Origin: Pantoea eucalypti
Lineage (GTDB): Bacteria > Pseudomonadota > Gammaproteobacteria > Enterobacterales > Enterobacteriaceae
DNA length: 64,000 nt
Direction: 5' to 3'
Assembly (NCBI RefSeq): GCF_009646115.1
Contig: NZ_CP045723.1
Location: 30,968-94,967 of the forward strand
Shown: positions 36,510 through 43,406 of the stretch, piece by piece
Layout: every line of letters starts with the position of its first letter
Numbering within the stretch: position 1 is the first letter of the stretch
Program-made: the position numbers and the translations under genes
The notes under the pieces: generated by a model
The model's input: the letters and a program-made list of their open reading frames with translations, nothing else
The model's database searches: none
What the model was told of the DNA's origin: nothing

Positions 36510-37799
36510 ATGACTACTCTCGCTCCACTCCAGCAGCTGCAAAATCTCCCTGAATGCAACGTTGATGACGATGTACTTCACCAGGCCTTTGTCACCGCCT
36601 ACGGCCAGCTTAATTCCGTCCGTAAACGCCTGACGCTCGATGACCTGGAGCTGCGCCTTCTTGATAACTGCACTAATGCGCTGGAGCAGATCCAGATCGA
36701 TATCGGTATGCGCCTCAATTATGAAGCGGATACCTACAATCTGATGTTAGAAGCGCTGGAGCAGGTACAGCAGCAGCTGGCCGTGCAGTCCGCACTGCAT
36801 AACGAAGTAACGAAAATCCGTCTCGATGCGCAGAACGCCATTGAAGAAGCCAGAGACGCGGCAAAAGAAAGCATGCTGGAAGCAGAGAACCGCGCAATCA
36901 GAGCGGAAACGAAGCTGCAGAATATGGAGTCAGCCCTGACGACCGCACAGCTGGCCCTAGCCACGCTGAATCAGGAGCACTCGCAGTATCGCCGTAAGCA
37001 CCCTGAACGCCTGGCAACTGACCTGAACGAGCGGGACAAAACCATTTCGCAAATGCGCGCTGACCGCAAAAAGGAAAGCGTTAAACGCCAGGACTTACAG
37101 AGCAAACTGAACATCGCGGATAAGGTTGTAGGCGATGAGCGCCGCCAGCGCGCTGAGACGGCTAACGATCTGCTTAAGACAACCGCGCTGTATAACCACC
37201 TGAAAGAGCGCGTCGATTTTCACGATGGCCGGGAAGACGTGCAGCAGTTCCTACTTCAGCTGCCGGACGGCTCCGGTGACGTGGGCTGCTATATCTACAA
37301 CTTCCACTTTGGTCTGAGCGTCTTCCACGGCATCCGCGACGTCTCTATTGAGACGGCTGATTTCCATTTCCAGATCCGCACCGCGATGATGCTGGCAATG
37401 GACGTAGTGCCAGGTATATGGGGCAATCCGGTATTCCGCCTGCTGCCGGATCTTGAGCCGATGTGGGATACCGCTGTTAACGACGAGCTCCACGCACGGA
37501 TCATGAAGCGCGTAGCGCAGGATTTCCCGCGTCTCCACCAGCGCATTCTGGATGGCAAAGCCGCGCCGGTCTCTGAGCTGGCCATACCGACACGCGCCCT
37601 TAACGCACTGACTAAGGCCGGATATGAGACGGTTGCCGATGCTGGTGGCGAGCTGCCTGCTGAGCTGGCGAAAGTGAAGGGGCTAAGCGAGGCTTCTGTG
37701 ATGGAGATCCGCGCTGCCGTGAACAGCTGGTGCATAAAATGGGCGAAAGCCAACGGCGATATTGAGAACATTACAAACCCGAAAGTAAAGCGCCGCTAA
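36510..37799 (+). CDS. Coiled-coil protein with an RNA polymerase alpha-CTD-like domain
   Basis: A 429-residue protein. Residues 60-230 are a long coiled coil (AQNAIEEARDAAKESMLEAE, LNERDKTISQMRADRKK). Residues 230-355 form a globular part. Residues about 360-410 (IPTRALNALTKAGYETVADA, then AKVKGLSEASVMEIRAAV) follow the helix-hairpin-helix pattern of the RNA polymerase alpha C-terminal domain. Such a domain could bind DNA or contact activators. I do not know a characterised homologue. The same palindrome stands on both sides of the gene. Confidence 0.65.
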   Translation: MTTLAPLQQLQNLPECNVDDDVLHQAFVTAYGQLNSVRKRLTLDDLELRLLDNCTNALEQIQIDIGMRLNYEADTYNLMLEALEQVQQQLAVQSALHNEVTKIRLDAQNAIEEARDAAKESMLEAENRAIRAETKLQNMESALTTAQLALATLNQEHSQYRRKHPERLATDLNERDKTISQMRADRKKESVKRQDLQSKLNIADKVVGDERRQRAETANDLLKTTALYNHLKERVDFHDGREDVQQFLLQLPDGSGDVGCYIYNFHFGLSVFHGIRDVSIETADFHFQIRTAMMLAMDVVPGIWGNPVFRLLPDLEPMWDTAVNDELHARIMKRVAQDFPRLHQRILDGKAAPVSELAIPTRALNALTKAGYETVADAGGELPAELAKVKGLSEASVMEIRAAVNSWCIKWAKANGDIENITNPKVKRR

Positions 37800-37830
37800 C
37801 TCTCATATACCTCTCTACATTCGCTTTGAA

Positions 37831-37850
37831 AATCTAAGAAAACTCTTAGA
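37831..37850. repeat. TCTAAGA palindrome copy 2
   Basis: AATCTAAGAAAACTCTTAGA, identical to copy 1, 31 bp after the stop of the coiled-coil gene and upstream of the RNA-rich region. Confidence 0.7.
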
Positions 37851-38029
37851 TTTTCATTGCTTCATAACTCCGTTTTGTGTACATTTCTCCCCGCTGACAA
37901 GGGCATCACGACTCTATACAAAATCATGGTAGGCATTTGGCGGGTTAGGCATAACTGTCTGTTTAATCCGCGTTTTTTCACATATCAAAGTCTATTCCAG
38001 AGTAGGCTTTGCTGTGTGTAGGATTTTAT

Positions 38030-38054
38030 GCCCGGTAGTTTCCGGGCTTTTTTT
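38030..38054 (+). terminator. Terminator
   Basis: Stem GCCCGG/CCGGGC with loop TAGTTT and seven T. It lies 180 bp downstream of palindrome 2, so a short RNA from 37.87 to 38.05 kb is possible. Confidence 0.8.
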
Positions 38055-38230
38055 CAGGTTCAGCCGTGAGCGCATCAAGGTGTGCTGACGGCTGAAACGG
38101 GGAAACGCTTCGGCAGCGAGGCAAACGCAATGCAAATCTGGCAGGTGCCTCCACACCTATTTGTTACGCAAGCGGGCAGGTTGACCAGATACCTAAGTGT
38201 CCGCGCCGGGTATGCACCGGCAATTATTCA

Positions 38231-38294
38231 GCAGGTTTAGCTCAGTCGGTAGAGTGTTCCATTGTCGGCGGTTCAATTCCGCCAACCTGCACCA
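38231..38294 (+). tRNA. tRNA-like RNA lacking the anticodon arm
   Basis: Acceptor GCAGGTT/AACCTGC, D-arm GCTC-AGTCGGTA-GAGT, T-arm GGCGG-TTCAATT-CCGCC and an encoded ACCA end are all canonical. Only 11 bases (GTTCCATTGTC) lie between the D and T stems, where about 23 are normal. No anticodon stem-loop can form. It is either a deleted tRNA gene or a functional tRNA mimic. Confidence 0.7.
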
Positions 38295-38466
38295 GTTCGT
38301 AACGGGCCGCCCCCGGTTATTAGCTTTTTCCGGGTGTGTTATGAGTAGGGTGAACGGCAAGTAGCCCCTCCTGTCATGGCAGTGAACGCGGTTGATGGAC
38401 TAATCCCGCGCATAGAACGCCCCATGAGGCTTAAACATGTTCCCGCCTGATCCTCGTAAGGGATCA

Positions 38467-38547
38467 CCATTTGTGAGCGCGCTGGTGCTTCTGTCGTTTT
38501 ACTGGCGTTTGGCGAAAGATTACCTCTGTCAGCGCGCTCACAAATGG
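38467..38547. repeat. 18-bp perfect inverted repeat
   Basis: CCATTTGTGAGCGCGCTG and its exact complement are separated by 45 bp. No ORF covers it. It could form a long RNA hairpin or be a paired protein-binding site. Confidence 0.8.
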
Positions 38548-38669
38548 GGGAATGCGGCTATGCGCACGCGGGACGGAACAGTTACCTGACGTTTTGCAAA
38601 TTCCTTTACATGACCCGTCCGTAGATTCCGTATCGGACAGCTGGTGGCACCAGCCCCCCATGCATTACA

Positions 38670-38830
38670 CGTCAACACCAGGCGATGCCCTGTTTACTGG
38701 CTAATTTGGCTGGTGGCGGGGCAGGGTATCGGCAGACCTCAACACGCCGTGACTGCTGGTAAAGTCCAGCCCATAACGGCGAGGACACTGGCAGGTGACT
38801 GAAAATAACACCTGGCGCGTGGTTGCTCAG
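38670..38830 (+). ncRNA. Structured RNA candidate
   Basis: Several nested stems: GATGCCCTG/CAGGGTATC, CGCCGT/ACGGCG enclosing GCTGG/CCAGC, and CAGGTG/CACCTG. No convincing ORF is present. Strand is assumed from the flanking genes. Confidence 0.35.
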
Positions 38831-38839
38831 TGTTCTCGA

Positions 38840-39010
38840 CCGTTGTGGTGATCGCTTTAACACACCGTAGGAGTTGTGGATCTGGAATCCACGGGGCGAA
38901 AGCCTTGTCTGTGAATCAACACAGGCGGTCAGCGATGGGCTGCGAAAGCAAAGCGGGTTTAAGTCCCGCCTCATTGAACAATCGCGCTAACGGAAAACGA
39001 TCACAACAAC
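38840..39010 (+). ncRNA. Structured RNA closed by a 12-bp stem
   Basis: TTGTGGTGATCG near 38842 pairs with CGATCACAACAA near 38998 (11 of 12). Inside are GTGGAT/ATCCAC, GGC-GAAA-GCC, CTGTG/CACAG, CAGC/GCTG and GCGGG-TTTAAGT-CCCGC; the last resembles a tRNA T-arm. It lies just before a 42-codon gene. Confidence 0.45.
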
Positions 39011-39036
39011 CTCATTCCCCCACGACAGGACACGAT

Positions 39037-39165
39037 ATGTCGTTATCAGAGTTTGCTGCAGAACACCCGTTTCTCACCGTGATTTACGCGCTGGTGGCTA
39101 TCTACGGTATCGAGACGTTCATCAAGGCGGCAAGAGGCGGCATGAAAAAGCACCGCCGCAAATAA
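39037..39165 (+). CDS. 42-residue membrane protein
   Basis: ATG with AGGA upstream. EFAAEHPFLTVIYALVAIYG forms one membrane span and is followed by a basic tail (KKHRRK). Unrecognised. It may be the only coding part of this RNA-rich stretch between 37.8 and 39.2 kb. Confidence 0.45.
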   Translation: MSLSEFAAEHPFLTVIYALVAIYGIETFIKAARGGMKKHRRK

Positions 39166-39181
39166 GGCATACCAACAGGAA

Positions 39182-39235
39182 AGAGCATTGATGCTTTGCG
39201 CAAAGCGCCATTGGACTAGGAATGGTCAGTGCTCT
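39182..39235 (+). ncRNA. 54-nt three-way-junction RNA candidate
   Basis: A 10-bp closing stem, AGAGCATTGA with TCAGTGCTCT (one G-U), encloses two clean hairpins: GCTTT-GCGC-AAAGC and CCATT-GGACTAGG-AATGG. Almost every base is accounted for, which is unlikely by chance. Confidence 0.5.
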
Positions 39236-39364
39236 ATCCGTTGTGGTGCATTCGCAGTTGCTGCTGCGATCGCAAGACTGGCCCCCGCTTCCTTCAGTCG
39301 CGTACACAGGGGTTGAGCCGCCAGTAACCAGATGACCAGTCACTTGAGAGGTTACTTGCCGGGT

Positions 39365-39571
39365 ATGGCACCGGCCACCACTAACGCTTTAACCGACATA
39401 TCAGGCATCATCAGTGTCATACAGTCAGTTTATCCGGACGCAGAGCGCATGAGTGATAGCACCTACACAAAGACCATCAGAGCTATGCAGTTTGCCATGT
39501 TTCACTGCCTGCTGAATGCCGGACTGTTTGCCGGTCATAAATGGCTTATCGCGCAGCTGGTGGCGGGCTGA
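39365..39571 (+). CDS. Small unknown protein
   Basis: About 68 residues from the ATG at 39365 (an in-frame ATG at 39332 is also possible). The C-terminal half is hydrophobic to amphipathic (AMQFAMFHCLLNAGLFAGHK). No family is recognised; ribosome site weak. Confidence 0.35.
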   Translation: MAPATTNALTDISGIISVIQSVYPDAERMSDSTYTKTIRAMQFAMFHCLLNAGLFAGHKWLIAQLVAG

Positions 39572-39614
39572 TACAGGACAACAGGTAAGAGTGCCTGCAA
39601 CGTGCTTTTACCGT

Positions 39615-39714
39615 TGTGTTGTCGCTTAAGGGGAGCAGCCGCCGTTTCATTGAATAGCCGTAAGGCCTGATGGGGACAGACGGACGGTAGCCGGTTCGAA
39701 TCCGGGCAGCACAA
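39615..39714 (+). ncRNA. tRNA-like structure with enlarged central arm
   Basis: Acceptor TGTGTTG/CAGCACA, D-arm GCTT-AAGGG-GAGC and T-arm CCGG-TTCGAAT-CCGG with the exact TTCRANY loop can be drawn. The anticodon region is replaced by about 53 bases, which can form GCCGCCGT/ACGGACGGT with a bulge and an inner GCC-GTAA-GGC hairpin. The discriminator A is followed by TCC, not CCA. Confidence 0.45.
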
Positions 39715-39859
39715 TCCTATTACAGCCAACCGGCCACGCGCCGGCGCAGGCGCAGGCTTCAGATTATCTCCGTGCGTATCCCACGCCGGACTTAACCAGG
39801 TGAACTTTAATCACCGGCACCTGCCGGGGATTCTGCACGCCTGCAGGAAGAGAAAACGC

Positions 39860-40108
39860 ATGAAAAAGATCGCACTGATGGGCGCATTGATGGGAAGTCT
39901 CAGCTGGGTAGCCCGCCGCCCCCCAACCGTTCCCGTTCCGCAGGTAAGAACATTGCTGGTGAGCGATACCAGGCCACCGGCGCAGGAAGAGATCGAACAG
40001 GGAATACGTCGCTTGGCCACAAGCATTGCGGAAGCACAACAGCACCGGGCCACCGAAAAGAAACGCAGACAAGCAGCGCATAAGCGCAAACAAAAACGAG
40101 GCTACTGA
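39860..40108 (+). CDS. Small basic protein with N-terminal hydrophobic segment
   Basis: 82 residues from the ATG at 39860, which has AGGAAGAG at good spacing. MKKIALMGALMGSLSWVA could be a signal or anchor peptide; the rest is helical and highly basic (HRATEKKRRQAAHKRKQKRG). It lies 2 bp before the Tad2-like gene. Unrecognised; a spanin-like or DNA-binding role cannot be decided. Confidence 0.45.
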   Translation: MKKIALMGALMGSLSWVARRPPTVPVPQVRTLLVSDTRPPAQEEIEQGIRRLATSIAEAQQHRATEKKRRQAAHKRKQKRGY

Positions 40109-40110
40109 TA

Positions 40111-40695
40111 ATGATGACCGCTCAACAATTAAATGCCACGATCGCTATGTTCGCAGACGCCGAAGCTGACTACGCAGGCGACTATATGGCACTTCTGGCG
40201 GTCATTGCCCGTCTTGGATACACCATTACAGATACGTCCGAGACCAAAAACACCGGATATGCCGCCGTTATCAGCAAAAGCGGCCTGACAATGACCGGTT
40301 ATGGCGAAACCCTGAACCACGCCGCCTGTGTCGCGCTGATTAAGCTGAACGATTTGATCCTGCATAATGAAGCGATGATTGAGAAGGGCGAACTGAATTT
40401 CAGGCAGGAGCATGCACCGTTGGCCGTGGCCCAGCTATGGCTGACAGAAGGCTGTAAGGTGGCGCGAGAAGCATGGGGAAAGGGTGTTTATCTGCGACTC
40501 AACAGAGGCATGATACGCTCAGCGCTGAGCGGGGCAGACCTGTATGGCGTACCGGCTCGCTACTTTGACTGTAATCCGAAGGCTACTGTCACGCAGATGC
40601 CTCAGCTTTTACTTATTGACGCCGAAAGGCTGACTGTCTCCGACTGGTCGCCTGCTTCTACCGATCTTCTCGCATGCGACTGGAAGCTGGTCTAA
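40111..40695 (+). CDS. Tad2-like (DUF2829) C-terminal domain protein, anti-Thoeris candidate 2
   Basis: A 194-residue protein. The first 100 residues are an unrecognised helical domain with GYAAVISKSGLTMTGYGETL. Residues about 108-194 match DUF2829: VAQLWLTEGCKVAREAWGKG, VYLRLNRG, QLLLIDAERLTVSDWSPAST and the closing DLLACDWKLV. The match is clearer than in the 23.5-kb protein. Tad2 proteins sequester the Thoeris signal; this role is inferred from the family. The N-terminal extension is unusual. Confidence 0.6.
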   Translation: MMTAQQLNATIAMFADAEADYAGDYMALLAVIARLGYTITDTSETKNTGYAAVISKSGLTMTGYGETLNHAACVALIKLNDLILHNEAMIEKGELNFRQEHAPLAVAQLWLTEGCKVAREAWGKGVYLRLNRGMIRSALSGADLYGVPARYFDCNPKATVTQMPQLLLIDAERLTVSDWSPASTDLLACDWKLV

Positions 40696-41113
40696 TAGAG
40701 GCAATGATAATCAGTAGTCTGGACGTGACATAGTAACTTTATGATTCAGAGTAGTTAGCCACCACCTGATACACGATCGCCGGGTGAATACCCTCATCCG
40801 GCACCCGGAAAACATTGCGCATCGTTCAAACTCTAAGTAACACATCCGGTTTATCCGTGATAATACAGCCCGGAACTATAACTTATTGTGGCCCTACTGA
40901 AGGCCGTTAAGAGTGCTGGAGTACACTGCCAGTACTGCGATCTTCACATCCTTATAAAGCCCACCAGCCAGTTTAGCCTTACGCCTGTCATAGCCAGAAT
41001 CATCCTGAAAACCCATTCATACCTGCTAATAATGGCGATATTTACATCGTTCGCACTTGCTCGGATTACACAATCCTTAGAATTGCTTGTAGTTAATTCA
41101 AGCGGAGCAGTAC
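40696..41113. other. Gene-free stretch before the 41.1-kb gene
   Basis: 418 bp without a credible ORF. A hairpin GCCGGGTGAA...CCGGCACCCGG lies near 40780-40812. An operator-like element follows near 41075. Otherwise nothing distinct. Confidence 0.4.
41074..41086. promoter_or_regulatory. Operator-like element TCCTTAGAATTGC
   Basis: The 13 bases recur exactly at 47493-47505 upstream of the recombinase. The site is 28 bp before the ATG of the next gene, where a repressor could act. Confidence 0.45.
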
Positions 41114-41521
41114 ATGGAACAAAAGGTGAGCAGTATAGAGGTAGCCGATCTGTTAATACGCAGACGGGACTACATGACAGTGGCCGAAGTCACTAAGCTG
41201 GTGGAAACTGAATACCCGCACTTAGTGGTGAATACCGGCATTATCTCCAATATCCTGCGCTCCTTTGTTCGTTCGCCGTTCGCACAATGCCGTGTACATC
41301 CCGACGCGTATCCCCGCCAGTATCGGCTGGAGGCCATGAACGGCTATATCTTCAAGGTACGCGGAAGAAAGGATCTCAATTACGGTTCGCTGTGTGTGGA
41401 AAGCGCCACGAAGCAGGTTCTACAGAAAAAGGAAATGGAGCAAATGTCGGTGTGCGCAATGGCAAGGGAACTGATGGATATGTGCAGAAGGGGAAGGATA
41501 GAGAATGCCCCGCTCATGTGA
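41114..41521 (+). CDS. Unknown, probable DNA-binding protein
   Basis: A 135-residue protein. Residues 8-60 (IEVADLLIRRRDYMTVAEVT, then GIISNILRSF) look like a winged-helix start; the C-part holds YIFKVRGRKDLNYG. It converges on stbB with a 22-bp gap. Position upstream of pacA raises the chance that it is a late activator, but I do not recognise Lpa in it. Confidence 0.4.
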   Translation: MEQKVSSIEVADLLIRRRDYMTVAEVTKLVETEYPHLVVNTGIISNILRSFVRSPFAQCRVHPDAYPRQYRLEAMNGYIFKVRGRKDLNYGSLCVESATKQVLQKKEMEQMSVCAMARELMDMCRRGRIENAPLM

Positions 41522-41542
41522 ACGGGGCTAAGGTAATCAGGA

Positions 41543-42094
41543 CTATCCGGCGTTCTTTTTGTTAGCCGCAAGCAGGCTGCGTGCTTTGCCTGCTTTAGCC
41601 ATTGACGGACCGCCCCATGCCTGTGGCTTATCATCATCGTCTGATGACTCAGATGTACTCCGGGCAGGAGCAGCAACGGGCTGCGCAGGCTCACTGGCAG
41701 TAGCTACCGGCTCAGCTGGCAGGGCTTCTGCTGCTGGTGGCGCTACTGACTCTGGCATAGACTGTTCTGCCGCTGGTGGGGCTGACTGTACGCCTGCTGG
41801 CGCAGCAGCAACCGGCACACCAGCGCTTTCACCCAGCAGAGCGCTGATCATGGTAAGCAGACGCTGCAGGCGCTCACGCTCAGACATTTTCAGGAACTTC
41901 TTTCCGTCCGTTGTCTGCAACAGCTCGATGACGGGACTCAGGCCCATTTCATCCAGCGCGTAGCCACTGCGTACCAGCCGCACCAGGTAGCTACGCTTCG
42001 CCGCGTTGGTCTGTAACCGGTTATATTCAGCCAGAGCAGCGCCGGTGAGTAACCCGTCGTCCTCCAGCCCACTTAATCTTAATACCTGACTCAT
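41543..42094 (-). CDS. Partition adaptor StbB/ParR-like
   Basis: A 183-residue protein two bases after parM. The N-terminal 85 residues are helical and basic (KRSYLVRLVRSGYALDEMG); the rest is a Pro/Ala-rich, unstructured tail ending in a basic KARSLLAANKK. In StbA/StbB and ParM/ParR systems the second gene encodes the centromere-binding adaptor that links plasmid to filament. Identification comes mainly from pairing with parM. Confidence 0.65.
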   Translation of the reverse strand: MSQVLRLSGLEDDGLLTGAALAEYNRLQTNAAKRSYLVRLVRSGYALDEMGLSPVIELLQTTDGKKFLKMSERERLQRLLTMISALLGESAGVPVAAAPAGVQSAPPAAEQSMPESVAPPAAEALPAEPVATASEPAQPVAAPARSTSESSDDDDKPQAWGGPSMAKAGKARSLLAANKKNAG

Positions 42095-42096
42095 AG

Positions 42097-43221
42097 TTAA
42101 CCTTTATCGCTGGCGCGGCTTTTAATATCGCTTACTTTTGCCGTCTCTTTGATCGTTTCACGCAGCTCATCCTCTGACGACATAAGCGCCATGAATACGC
42201 CACGCGCAATGGAAAGCTCTGGCTGTGCCGGAATGATGACCATATCGTGCCAGTCAGCTGTATGGTCGCTCAGGCCTGCCTGACGGCCAGCCAGATAGTT
42301 AGCACCGCCACCAACAACCAGAACAGCATCAAGGGCAATTACGTTGCGCAGTAAAGAACGCACGTCACGCCAGATTTCTGACGCCAGTTCACCCGCAGCC
42401 TGATCGATAACGCTGGTTACGTCGATACGCTTGTCTTTAGCGGCTTCCATACGTGAACCGATATAGCCCTGACGAATAATGTCGTCCACGATGCCAACCG
42501 GAATTTCTTCGGCGTTGAATGAGCGTCCGGAAGTCTTTTCAAACTCCTGCAGCAGCACCAGAACGCGGTTGATCATCTTCTGAATGCCGTGCTCAAAGCT
42601 GGCCTTTTTAATTGGCACAAGCTCTTCATCCACGATAGCGATATCACAGGTGAATCTGCCGATATCAATCACCAGAATGGTCTGTGCCTGCTCCAGATCA
42701 GGAAACTCTGTCTGTGCGGCCAGAATCGCCGGTACGGCTTCCGGGAAGACTTCAACGTGTCTGATACGCGCTGGCGCGACGTCGCCGCTGTAGTTGCGAA
42801 CAGGCTTTTTCAGGCTTTCAACTTTGCGGTTGATACGGTCCTGATTGATAACGCCGGTGCCGCTGTAGAACTGACCGATTGGCAGGGTTTCACCCAGGAT
42901 GACGTCGCAATCCACGATGCCAGCACGTTTCAGGCATTCGTGAACCAGCACGCGGTGTGGGGCAGAAATCTGGTAGTCCGGGTCGCAGGTGTCGTACAGG
43001 TCAGTAAAGCCCTTTTTAACGACGGTATAGGCTGCTTCGTTCCCGTTATCATTTTCGGTAAACCAGGTAGCTGACGCATGGTTTGAGTAGGACTGCTGGT
43101 GGCCTTCATGGACCAGTGAGGGGGTAATGAGGGAAAGCCATTGGCCGTTTTCCTCATAGGCAATCGTAACGTTACCTGAACCCGCATCTACAGCTACTAA
43201 AACAGCTTTTTTATTAGTCAT
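42097..43221 (-). CDS. parM: Actin-like plasmid partition ATPase ParM/StbA
   Basis: A 374-residue protein with actin-fold motifs: phosphate 1 VAVDAGSGNVTIAY, phosphate 2 ILVIDIGRFTCDIAIV, adenosine loop VLVVGGGANYLAG, and the interdomain helix AGELASEIWRDVRSLL. ParM filaments push plasmid copies apart before division. P1 itself uses the unrelated ParA/ParB pair, so this prophage is maintained by a different segregation machine. The ATG is 185 bp from pacA, which is divergent. Confidence 0.85.
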   Translation of the reverse strand: MTNKKAVLVAVDAGSGNVTIAYEENGQWLSLITPSLVHEGHQQSYSNHASATWFTENDNGNEAAYTVVKKGFTDLYDTCDPDYQISAPHRVLVHECLKRAGIVDCDVILGETLPIGQFYSGTGVINQDRINRKVESLKKPVRNYSGDVAPARIRHVEVFPEAVPAILAAQTEFPDLEQAQTILVIDIGRFTCDIAIVDEELVPIKKASFEHGIQKMINRVLVLLQEFEKTSGRSFNAEEIPVGIVDDIIRQGYIGSRMEAAKDKRIDVTSVIDQAAGELASEIWRDVRSLLRNVIALDAVLVVGGGANYLAGRQAGLSDHTADWHDMVIIPAQPELSIARGVFMALMSSEDELRETIKETAKVSDIKSRASDKG

Positions 43222-43267
43222 TTAAATTATCCAGTGGTTTATTTCGTACTTTGATTGAGGTTTAAAA

Positions 43268-43303
43268 GTATCACTAATTTTAAAAAAATGACACTTAAAC
43301 GGT
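43268..43303. promoter_or_regulatory. Possible ParR/centromere region
   Basis: TTTAAAAGTATCA and TGACACTTAAA form an imperfect inverted repeat in the AT-rich gap upstream of parM. The usual parC iterons are not clear. Confidence 0.3.
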
Positions 43304-43350
43304 AACTTTCCAGCGCGTTTGTGTAGTACCTGATCATTATTGTGATCACT

Positions 43351-43375
43351 GCAAATTACAGACTCCATACCATCC
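43351..43375 (+). promoter_or_regulatory. Late promoter of pacA-pacB
   Basis: GCAAATTACAGACTCCATAC plus CATCC; -10 candidate TACCAT at 43368-43373, 33 bp before the pacA ATG. Two TGATCA hexamers 12 bp apart (43331, 43343) abut it. Confidence 0.7.
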
Positions 43376-43406
43376 CGGTTTATTGGCCTCTTTTGAACGA
43401 TAAACC

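Noticed and set aside
38955..39000. tRNA gene around the T-arm-like GCGGG-TTTAAGT-CCCGC
   Set aside because: No matching acceptor or D-arm at tRNA distance; treated as part of a larger structured RNA.
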